Part shown: positions 1 to 5,625 of the stretch, one piece after another
How positions within the stretch are numbered: position 1 is the first letter of the stretch
Layout: each line of letters begins with the position of its first letter
Source: Acidobacteriota bacterium
GTDB taxonomy: Bacteria; Acidobacteriota; UBA6911
Assembly: GCA_023265215.1 (NCBI GenBank)
Contig: JAHFUH010000239.1
Location: 1-7,916 of the forward strand
Length of the DNA: 7,916 nucleotides
Direction of reading: 5' to 3'
Made by a program: the position numbers and the translations under genes
The notes under the pieces: generated by a model
Seen by the model: the letters and a program-made list of their open reading frames with translations, nothing else
The model's database searches: none
Told to the model about the DNA's origin: nothing

Positions 1-336
1 CAAGGAACCTCAAAAAAAGACGCTTATTCTATGATAGCAGACGCTATTGAAGGCCTCATAAACCGGAAGGGCTTTAAGGTGGATGCTCGCCCGCTTGGCA
101 GGGAATCATTCACTGTCGGAGCAAATCCAGAAAGCGCGATGATTGCTCTTATGCTCAAGAGGCAAAGGGAAGCCCATCGCTTGACCTTAATAGAAGTCGC
201 AATACGTCTTGGCCAGAAGTCGCCAAATGCCTATGCCCGCTACGAGCAGGGAAAGAGTATGCCTACGGTTGAAAAATTAAACAAACTTATGAAAGCCATC
301 GATCCGGGATTTGAACCCATACTAAAAGTTGCTTAA
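1..336 (+). CDS. hicB: HicB-family antitoxin with C-terminal XRE-type HTH (5' end cut off by window)
   Basis: The reading frame is open from base 1, so the ATG at 31 is probably internal. The first codons read QGTSKKDAYSMIADAIEGLI, which matches the end of the HicB fold (a G-x-T-x-x-E/D-A stretch followed by a helix of the 'mikDAIe' type). A linker follows. A helix-turn-helix of the XRE/Cro type then runs from about MIALMLKRQREAHRLTLIEV to the end, with the recognition region around LGQKSPNAYARYEQGKS. In known HicAB type II toxin-antitoxin systems HicB binds and blocks the HicA mRNA-interferase, and its DNA-binding domain represses the operon. The hicA gene normally lies just upstream of hicB, here outside the window. 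The stop TAA (334-336) sits inside a tandem duplication. Family assignment is good for the visible part; the missing N-terminus and partner cannot be checked. An orphan XRE regulator starting at 31 is the less likely alternative. Confidence 0.8.
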   Translation, partial: QGTSKKDAYSMIADAIEGLINRKGFKVDARPLGRESFTVGANPESAMIALMLKRQREAHRLTLIEVAIRLGQKSPNAYARYEQGKSMPTVEKLNKLMKAIDPGFEPILKVA

Positions 337-360
337 GCAGATAAAGATGCTTAAGCAAAA
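325..360. repeat. 18-bp tandem duplication carrying two 10-bp palindromes across the hicB stop codon
   Basis: Bases 325-342 and 343-360 are head-to-tail copies that agree at 15 of 18 positions. Each copy holds the perfect palindrome TGCTTAAGCA (330-339 and 348-357), with centres 18 bp apart. The two copies can also pair with each other as an 11-bp stem (329-339 with 348-358) around an 8-nt loop. The first copy contains the hicB stop codon. No T-tract follows on the plus strand, so it is not a canonical terminator. Paired palindromes resemble operators of HTH antitoxins, but those usually lie upstream of the toxin gene. Confidence 0.7.
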
Positions 361-439
361 AATTGTATATCTAATGAGTTTAACAAAAGCGAATATAACC
401 GCGCGGCATTCAGGAGTTCAACCGTCTGATCGATAATGC

Positions 440-524
440 TTTTGAACCGCAGAATATCGAATAAGAAATATTGAATTTCGAAGTGTTGTGCTTCTGCGGT
501 TCAAAATTCCTTGTTCGATATTCT
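440..524. repeat. Long imperfect inverted repeat with two competing pairings
   Basis: Two overlapping inverted repeats are visible. The first is a perfect 15-bp pair, TTTTGAACCGCAGAA (440-454) with its complement at 492-506. The second pairs 451-475 with 500-524, matching at 22 of 25 positions plus one G-T wobble, and its loop can close further through GAAG (480-483) and CTTC (491-494). Because 492-506 is used in both, the two folds exclude each other. The word content (GAATATCGAA, TTGTTCGATATTC, GAATTTCGAAG) is typical of dispersed intergenic repeats in environmental bacterial genomes. That is an impression, not a search result. Confidence 0.75.
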
Positions 525-646
525 AAATTTCAAATATTTTTGTTTAGATACTTACAAGAAAATTCGCATATCTAAATAGTTGAAGAAATGCAGTTCAAAG
601 TTCCCAGTTTGAAAATGATTTGAAGCCTTCATGATCTTTTCTTCTT

Positions 647-674
647 CTGACTCCTGGCTCCTGACTCCTGACTT
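647..674. repeat. Four tandem heptamers, CTGACTC type
   Basis: The units are CTGACTC (647-653), CTGGCTC (654-660), CTGACTC (661-667) and CTGACTT (668-674): four adjacent 7-bp units with one substitution in each of two. Heptanucleotide tandem repeats of this kind (STRRs) are known from cyanobacterial intergenic regions and appear in other phyla. The array is too short and has no spacers, so it is not CRISPR. Confidence 0.8.
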
Positions 675-676
675 CT

Positions 677-737
677 AAATCCCCGAGCGCGGCCTGACAG
701 TTTCAAATCCCACCAAGTGTCGCGCGCGAGGGGATTT
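677..737. repeat. GC-rich structured inverted repeat downstream of the RND gene
   Basis: AAATCCCC (677-684) is the exact complement of GGGGATTT (730-737). After a 2x2 mismatch the stem continues with GCGCG (687-691) against CGCGC (723-727), and after an asymmetric internal loop with GACA (696-699) against TGTC (718-721). The result is a layered hairpin of about 61 nt. It lies about 50 bp past the stop of the minus-strand permease gene, so it could act as a 3' stabilising or termination structure, but there is no T-tract on the minus strand. A dispersed palindromic repeat is equally likely. Confidence 0.55.
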
Positions 738-739
738 CA

Positions 740-754
740 AGGGGCAAAGCCCCT
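740..754 (-). terminator. Small GC-rich hairpin after the RND stop codon, possible weak terminator
   Basis: AGGGGC (740-745) and GCCCCT (749-754) form a perfect 6-bp stem with a 3-nt loop, 33 bp past the permease stop. Read on the minus strand the stem is followed by TTGAAAT rather than a run of T, so intrinsic termination is doubtful. It sits beside the larger inverted repeat and may be part of the same repeat unit. Confidence 0.25.
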
Positions 755-786
755 GGCTAGTTCTCTATTGTACGCTGTACCGGTTC

Positions 787-3700
787 CTATCCTGCGGCTT
801 CTTCCGCGGATGAGACTGCCGGTTCGTCCGCCGGCCGGCTTGTCCTTCCGAACAAACGAGGTATTTTCAATCTCGCATCATCAAACAGGGAATAGACCAC
901 CGGAGTGACCAACAGCGTGAGCAGGAGACAAATAGCCTGTCCGCCAATGATCGTAACCGCCATGGAAGCGCGGGACCCGGACCCGGAGCCGCGTCCAAAT
1001 GCGATCGGCAGCATGCCCGCTACAATAGCAATCGTCGTCATCAGGATCGGACGGAGACGAACGTGGTTGGCTTGTACTATGGCCTGGTCTCGTTCCATCC
1101 CTTGTTCAATCAGTGTATTCGTATAATCGACCTGAAGAATTGAGTTCTTCTTTACAATCCCGAACAGCATCATCAATCCAATGGCGCTATAGACGTTGAG
1201 AGTCATACCACAGGCGTAAAGGACAAATAATCCGCACGGAAGACTGAGCGGGATTGCCGTCATGATCGTTAGCGGATGGATAAAGCTGTTGAATTGGGAA
1301 GCAAGCACCATATAGATGAAGATAACTGCCAGGATTACTGCCGTGGTGAAATCACCGGAAGCCTGGCTCAGCATTCTGGCGCCATAACCGAAGACGGCGG
1401 AATAGCCTGGCTTGAAATGCATCTCGTCCACTTTCTTCTGCACTTCATCATTTGCCTTCTGAAGCGGGATTCCGTCAAGAATTCCATTTAGAGAAACCTG
1501 CCGCTGTCTGTTGTAGCGATCGATTGTAGCCGGACCAGGTTCGAGTGCGAGGCTGGCTACATCGCTCACCCGGACAGGCCTGCCGCCGGCGCCGGGGACA
1601 AGGAGTTCGCTCATTCTCGTCGGATCGTTCCGGAACTGCTCGTCCAGTCTGAGTTTGACAGAGAACTGGTCGTCTCCTTCCTTATATTTGGATACTTCAT
1701 CGCCGCCGACAAGGAGCCGGAGACTGGACGCCAGAGAGTCGATAGAGACTCCCAGATCCGCAGCCCGCGTGCGATCGATGCGCACCCTCAACTCCTGCGC
1801 TGTCGCCTCAAAGTTCGTATCCGCGTCCACGATGCCGGGGATTGTGCGCACCTTGTCCAGCAGTTCGGTCACATAGATTTGAAGCTGTTGAATATCGGGT
1901 CCCTGGATCAACAGCTGAACCCGGTTCATGCCGCCGCCTCCCCCGCCGCGTCCGCCGGAGCTGGAACCGGACAGGTCGGTGCCTCCGGAGACGCTGATTC
2001 TTGCGCCCTGGAACTGCCGCAATCTCATGCGGGTATTTCGGATAAGCTCCTGTTGTGAAACTTTGCGCTCTTCGAGCGGCGTAAGGCCGACATAGAAATT
2101 CGCGCTGGCAGGATTGACGGTGGTAAAAACAGTCCGCACTTCCGGCAACTTCCTGAGCACAGCCTCTACCTGTTTTGCATATTCATCGGTGCGATAGAAA
2201 TTGTTTCCCTGAGGAATCTTCATGTTGACGCTGAATTCGCTCTGGTCGTCGTCCGGCACAAGCTCTTTGCCTATTTTGTTGTAAAGAAAGTAGGAGGATG
2301 CCACTACGGCTAACCCTATCATGACAATGATCATGCGGTGGCGCAAACTCCATACAAGCATTTTTCCATACCTGCGATCCATAGCAGCGTAAAGACCGCG
2401 CTCTTTCGAGATCTTATGCTGTGCGTCTGTCCGTTTCAGCCATGATCCGCTGAGAGCGGGGGTCAGGGTGAAGGAAATGAACATCGAAAGCAGAAATGCC
2501 GCTGCCGATACAATGCCGAAACTGAAAAAATACTGTCCTATCTGGCCCGTCATGAACGCAACGGGCAGAAAAATCACAACCAGCGACAGGGTCGTTGCCA
2601 TCACTGCCAGTCCGATTTCGTTGGTCGCTCTGGATGCGGCTTCTTTGGGCGCAACTTTCTTTTCTTCAACATAGCGGAAAATATTTTCCAGAACCACGAT
2701 CGCATCATCAATCACGATGCCTGTAGCGAGAGATAACGCCAGCATCGTCATGTTGTTCATAGTGAAGCCAAAAGCTTTCATTACGGTGAAAGTGCCGATA
2801 ATCGATATCGGAATTGCGACCGCCGATATGATTGTGGAGCGGAAATTACGCATGAAGAGCAAAACTACAATGCTGGCAAGAAAACCGCCCAGAATCAGAT
2901 GATGCTGGATTTCCTTGAAAGAACGGCGTATGAAAGTCGACTGGTCTCTCGTGGTCTGAATTTTTATGTCGGGCGGCAGAGTACGTTTGATGCGCTCAAG
3001 CCGCTGCATCACGGCGTCAATAACGGTAACGGTGTTGGTTCCGGATTGTTTCCGCACCATCAGAGAGACAGCTTGACGGCCATCCAGCCGGGCCACGCTG
3101 CGCGGTTCTTCAACCGTGTCCAGGACGCGGCCTATGTCCCGGAAAGTAATAACCGATCCGCCGTTATAAGCGATGATAATTTTGTTGAAATCATCCACAT
3201 CCCGGATTCGTCCCATCGTGCGCAGAGCAATTTCTTTGGGTCCGGCCAGGAAACTTCCGCCAGGTATTTCCACGTTCTGTCTTTGGACGGCGCTTCGGAC
3301 CTGATCCACGGTGAGGCCGTAAGCATTCATACGGTCTTTGTCGAGCAGCAACTGGATTTCGCGATGCCGGTCGCCGGTGAAAGCGACCTCCCCGACATCC
3401 TCGACCGTTTCCAGGACTTGCTTTATCTGCTTGTCTACGATCTGGCTGATTTCTTTTTGGGAACGGTCTCCCGATATAGCAACAGTCAGGATGGGATTTG
3501 CATCGGGATCCATTTTCTGGATAACGGGAGCGAGGGTGGCCATAGGGAACTGGTTTACAATAGTCGCTACCTTGTCCCGCACATCCTGGACTGCCGATTC
3601 GATTTCTCTTTCGAGAACGAAGTTGATCCTGACCATGGAGCCGTTTTGCTGTGAGGAAGAGTTGAGCTCGTCAATGCCGGCGATCGTGTTCACCGCGGCT

Positions 3701-3903
3701 TCTATCGGCTTGGTAATCTGGGTTTCAACTTCCTCGGCGCTGGCTCCCGGCAGGCTGGTCCGGACCATAACCATCGGCATATCGGTTTTGGGCATCAGGT
3801 CAAGGCCAAGCTGATTATAGGCGGCGATGCCCAAAACGACTACGGCGGCGGACATCATGAATGCGAACACTGGGCGTTTTATGCTGACATCGGCTAGTTT
3901 CAT
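787..3903 (-). CDS. RND efflux pump permease, hydrophobe/amphiphile exporter (HAE1, AcrB/MexF/MdtB-like)
   Basis: This is the inner-membrane, proton-driven subunit of a tripartite exporter. Its 1038 residues fit the full family length. The N-terminus MKLADVSIKRPVFAFMM is typical and fixes the start. Twelve membrane segments are visible, at about 11-30, 333-352, 359-378, 388-406, 433-455, 461-483, 521-540, 852-871, 877-897, 903-923, 950-970 and 980-1003, with two large periplasmic loops after the first and seventh. The proton-relay residues are present: the Asp pair D399-D400 in GIVIDDAIVVLENIF, the Lys of VKKN (K919) and the RLRPILMT motif (949-956). The second periplasmic loop carries a Gly-rich tract (about 645-658). 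A strong Shine-Dalgarno precedes the ATG, which overlaps the adaptor stop (ATGA). The substrate cannot be told; drugs, lipids or other amphiphiles are all possible. The Asp pair argues against a heavy-metal (HME) type, but that is a judgement. No outer-membrane factor is encoded in the window. Confidence 0.95.
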   Translation of the reverse strand: MKLADVSIKRPVFAFMMSAAVVVLGIAAYNQLGLDLMPKTDMPMVMVRTSLPGASAEEVETQITKPIEAAVNTIAGIDELNSSSQQNGSMVRINFVLEREIESAVQDVRDKVATIVNQFPMATLAPVIQKMDPDANPILTVAISGDRSQKEISQIVDKQIKQVLETVEDVGEVAFTGDRHREIQLLLDKDRMNAYGLTVDQVRSAVQRQNVEIPGGSFLAGPKEIALRTMGRIRDVDDFNKIIIAYNGGSVITFRDIGRVLDTVEEPRSVARLDGRQAVSLMVRKQSGTNTVTVIDAVMQRLERIKRTLPPDIKIQTTRDQSTFIRRSFKEIQHHLILGGFLASIVVLLFMRNFRSTIISAVAIPISIIGTFTVMKAFGFTMNNMTMLALSLATGIVIDDAIVVLENIFRYVEEKKVAPKEAASRATNEIGLAVMATTLSLVVIFLPVAFMTGQIGQYFFSFGIVSAAAFLLSMFISFTLTPALSGSWLKRTDAQHKISKERGLYAAMDRRYGKMLVWSLRHRMIIVMIGLAVVASSYFLYNKIGKELVPDDDQSEFSVNMKIPQGNNFYRTDEYAKQVEAVLRKLPEVRTVFTTVNPASANFYVGLTPLEERKVSQQELIRNTRMRLRQFQGARISVSGGTDLSGSSSGGRGGGGGGMNRVQLLIQGPDIQQLQIYVTELLDKVRTIPGIVDADTNFEATAQELRVRIDRTRAADLGVSIDSLASSLRLLVGGDEVSKYKEGDDQFSVKLRLDEQFRNDPTRMSELLVPGAGGRPVRVSDVASLALEPGPATIDRYNRQRQVSLNGILDGIPLQKANDEVQKKVDEMHFKPGYSAVFGYGARMLSQASGDFTTAVILAVIFIYMVLASQFNSFIHPLTIMTAIPLSLPCGLFVLYACGMTLNVYSAIGLMMLFGIVKKNSILQVDYTNTLIEQGMERDQAIVQANHVRLRPILMTTIAIVAGMLPIAFGRGSGSGSRASMAVTIIGGQAICLLLTLLVTPVVYSLFDDARLKIPRLFGRTSRPADEPAVSSAEEAAG

Positions 3904-5249
3904 GGCCGCCCTCCTCGTCTCATCGGCCTTTTGTCGGCCGCGGGATTCGCATTGCCGTCAGGGCCCGGAGCGGCCGAATCCGCCACTTTAACCGGCACGC
4001 CGCTGGCCAGGAGAGTCAAATTGCTCGATGCCAGGACCTCGTCTCCTTTTAATCCGCTCAAAAGCTCATAAAGATCGCCAATATGGATGCCCAAGGACAC
4101 CATTTGTTGTCGCACTTTGCCGTTTTCAATCACATAAACATTGGATACTCCGGCCAGGGCAGAAACGGCATCATCGGTGACAGCCATAACATTTTCATCG
4201 CGGTGGGTGAAAATAACGCCTTTTGCAAAAAAGCCGGGTTTTAGCTTTCGATTGCTGTTGTCGACCAACACCTCAACAGGAAAAGTGCGAATGGTCTGAT
4301 CCACGGACGGGCTTACATAGCCAACACTGCCTTTAAATTTTTCCCCAGGAAAGGATTCCACCGAGAATTCCACTGGCTGTCCAGGGCGCACAAGGCTGGC
4401 ATATCTCTCCTGGATAGCCGTCTTCACTTTCAGCGGATTCATCTGGACAATCGAAACAACTGCCGTGTTCTCGCGAATGAACTCCCCTTTTTGTACGAGT
4501 CTTTCGCTTACCTGCCCGGCCACGGAAGATCGGATTTCTGTGTCGTTCAGCTTTTTCTGCGCAAGCTCAACGGCCTGGCGTCGATCCTGGAGAGTTGCCT
4601 TCAAGCCTTGAACGCTTTCAATCGCGGACTGGTGATTCGCTTCCGTTACTTTGACCTTAGTTTCAGCTGTGTCCAGATCGGCTTGTGAGAGCAGATTCTG
4701 GCTCCGGAGCTTTTGCGCTCGACGAAGCTGCGCCTGTGCGTCATCGCGATTGGCAATGGCCAGGCGAACTGAAGCAATTTGCTCATCGGGAGGAGGTTCC
4801 TTCAGGCGAACTCCGTCGATGCCAAGCTGAGCTTCGGCCTGCCTGAGCATGCTTTGAGCCCGCCGCAGTGCCAATTCAAGTTCCTGAGGGTCAAGCTTTG
4901 CAATCACTTGGCCTGCCTTAACTTCCTGGCCAAGCTCTACGAAAATCTGCTGCACAACCCCAGCCACCTCGCTGCTCACTTTCGCCTGGTTTGGTGAAAT
5001 CAAAGATCCGGCAAGATCCACCTCCCTCTGAATCGAGATATGCTGAACTGTCGCGGTCTGGACAGACACTGCTGCCAACCCCAATCCAGCTCCGCGCCCG
5101 GACCTGCCCGCTCCGCTGCGAGGGGAATCGGGTTTGGTATTCCCTGATCCTGCGCTGCCGCAACCCGTTGCGGCTAATCCAATAAGCAAGATTAGAATTG
5201 CAGTCATACACCAGGTTAGGCGCTGGATCGCCATAATTTTAGCTTTCAT
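3900..5249 (-). CDS. Periplasmic adaptor lipoprotein of RND efflux pump (MFP/HlyD family)
   Basis: This protein would link the RND permease to an outer-membrane channel. From the ATG at 5249 it has 449 residues. The N-terminus is a lipoprotein signal: basic MKAKIMAIQR, a hydrophobic core, then LAATGC with Cys30 as the lipidation site. A Gly/Ser/Arg-rich linker follows (31-57). The domains are those of the family: first lipoyl half around 91-122 (GQEVKAGQVIAKLD), an alpha-helical coiled-coil hairpin about 123-239 broken by EPPPDE (151-156), second lipoyl half about 240-272 (SSVAGQVSERLVQKGEFI), beta-barrel about 273-348, membrane-proximal domain to about 424 and a basic tail. A TTG at 5288 would add 13 residues ahead of the signal peptide. 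The ATG is preferred because it gives a clean n-region, though neither start has a strong Shine-Dalgarno. It is first in the operon, and its TGA overlaps the permease ATG, which suggests coupled, near-stoichiometric translation. Confidence 0.92.
   Translation of the reverse strand: MKAKIMAIQRLTWCMTAILILLIGLAATGCGSAGSGNTKPDSPRSGAGRSGRGAGLGLAAVSVQTATVQHISIQREVDLAGSLISPNQAKVSSEVAGVVQQIFVELGQEVKAGQVIAKLDPQELELALRRAQSMLRQAEAQLGIDGVRLKEPPPDEQIASVRLAIANRDDAQAQLRRAQKLRSQNLLSQADLDTAETKVKVTEANHQSAIESVQGLKATLQDRRQAVELAQKKLNDTEIRSSVAGQVSERLVQKGEFIRENTAVVSIVQMNPLKVKTAIQERYASLVRPGQPVEFSVESFPGEKFKGSVGYVSPSVDQTIRTFPVEVLVDNSNRKLKPGFFAKGVIFTHRDENVMAVTDDAVSALAGVSNVYVIENGKVRQQMVSLGIHIGDLYELLSGLKGDEVLASSNLTLLASGVPVKVADSAAPGPDGNANPAADKRPMRRGGRP
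3910..3914 (-). promoter_or_regulatory. Shine-Dalgarno of the RND gene, inside the adaptor coding end
   Basis: Read on the minus strand, GAGGAGGG (3916-3909) contains GGAGG six bases before the permease ATG. It supports the start at 3903. The same bases encode part of the adaptor's last residues (RRGGRP). Confidence 0.8.
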
Positions 5250-5344
5250 GATCACCGTCTTTTTTAGTAACAGCACACAATTGGGCAAAATTACCTACAA
5301 ACAAGTCTTATATTAATACGCTCGTCAATACCCTAATGTATCAT

Positions 5345-5386
5345 GGCTGAGGATCAGCCCGTAGAAAGCGGTTTTCGGCCAAAAAC
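5345..5386. promoter_or_regulatory. Two palindromes upstream of the efflux operon, possible operator sites
   Basis: GGCTGA (5345-5350) and TCAGCC (5354-5359) form a perfect 6-bp inverted repeat with a 3-bp centre. Eleven bases on, GTTTTCGGCCAAAAAC (5371-5386) is a 16-bp palindrome with one mismatched pair. They lie about 95-140 bp upstream of the adaptor start. RND operons are often controlled by TetR- or MarR-type repressors binding such sites, but no regulator is visible here, so the role is only suggested by position and symmetry. Confidence 0.25.
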
Positions 5387-5460
5387 AAAATCAGAGAAGG
5401 GAATACATATTACCGTTCGCTAATGGATGCTGCGGATAGCCGATTGCTGAGACGCGACTG

Positions 5461-5490
5461 TTGACTGCCGGCCATGCGATGCCGTAACAT
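5461..5490 (+). promoter_or_regulatory. Predicted sigma70-type promoter for ffs (and dnaX-recR)
   Basis: TTGACT (5461-5466) matches the -35 consensus at 5 of 6 bases. TAACAT (5485-5490) follows after an 18-bp spacer and matches the -10 at 4 of 6. Transcription would begin near 5497, leaving a leader of about 18 nt to be trimmed from the SRP RNA 5' end. An alternative -10, TAATAG (5501-5506), would start directly at the mature 5' end but lacks a good -35. Confidence 0.4.
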
Positions 5491-5514
5491 GAGCTTCGTT
5501 TAATAGCTAGTGAC

Positions 5515-5620
5515 GGGTCTCGGGCCCTGTGCAATATAACCCTCGAACCATGTCAGGTCCGGAAGGAAGCAGCATTAAGAGGTTCACTATATGTGCAACA
5601 GGCTCCCCGAGGCCTGACCC
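5515..5620 (+). ncRNA. ffs: Signal recognition particle RNA, small bacterial (4.5S) type
   Basis: The universally conserved SRP core is present: TGTCAGGTCCGGAAGGAAGC (5551-5570) followed by AGC, giving a GGAA tetraloop (5561-5564) closed by TCC/GGA and the symmetric internal loop that binds the M domain of Ffh. The flanks fold into one long hairpin as expected: GGGTC (5515-5519) with GACCC (5616-5620), CGGG (5521-5524) with CCCG (5606-5609), CCTGT (5526-5530) with ACAGG (5598-5602), GCA with TGC, ATAT with ATAT, GAACC (5545-5549) with GGTTC (5581-5585), and ATG with CAT. The length of about 106 nt fits the 4.5S type without an Alu domain. With Ffh it targets nascent membrane proteins to FtsY and the translocon. 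The ends are set by pairing and may be off by a few bases. It lies directly before dnaX, as scr does in Bacillus. Confidence 0.95.
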
Positions 5621-5625
5621 TTCTT

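Larger units (their letters stand above)
337..786. other. Non-coding, repeat-rich region between the convergent hicB and RND genes
   Basis: This 450-bp stretch has no convincing coding region. It separates two genes that converge (hicB on plus, the RND permease on minus), so transcription terminators for both would be expected here. I see no textbook hairpin plus T-tract for either strand. It instead holds the repeats listed separately, with an AT-rich left half (about 337-680) and an abruptly GC-rich right part (about 681-760). A nominal plus-strand frame from 717 to 908 runs into the permease gene and is judged spurious. Confidence 0.7.
5250..5514. other. Divergent intergenic region between the efflux operon and ffs-dnaX-recR
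   Basis: This 265-bp spacer must hold the promoters of both divergent units. The plus-strand side has a plausible promoter (listed separately). On the minus strand I see TTGACG (5328-5323) and AT-rich sequence around TATTAATA (5311-5318), but no hexamer pair at normal spacing, so no efflux promoter is called. Two palindromes lie in the middle (listed separately). No regulator gene is adjacent. Confidence 0.6.

Noticed and set aside
647..674. CRISPR array
   Set aside because: The units are 7 bp and directly adjacent, with no spacers.
717..908. Plus-strand frame of 63 residues (starts MSRARGFQGAKPLA)
   Set aside because: It begins in the structured repeat region and runs into the 3' end of the permease gene on the other strand. 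There is no ribosome-binding site or recognisable domain; the first residues are just the translation of the repeat.
2899..3654. Long plus-strand open frame of 251 residues antisense to the RND gene
   Set aside because: It lies entirely opposite a strongly conserved coding sequence, shows no domain, and is best explained as a shadow of the permease codon pattern.
5250..5288. TTG at 5288 as the start of the adaptor
   Set aside because: It adds 13 residues before a complete lipoprotein signal peptide. The ATG at 5249 gives a normal n-region. It is not excluded, only less likely.
5423..5464. Possible 13-residue leader peptide frame (MDAADSRLLRRDC)
   Set aside because: Although AGAAGGG lies upstream at 5394-5400, the distance is too long and nothing suggests a leader-peptide mechanism before ffs.
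5593..5625. GTG at 5593 as an upstream start for dnaX
   Set aside because: It falls inside the 3' strand of the SRP RNA, and the added residues are not found in DnaX proteins. MQYQVLARKWRP from 5626 matches the family start.
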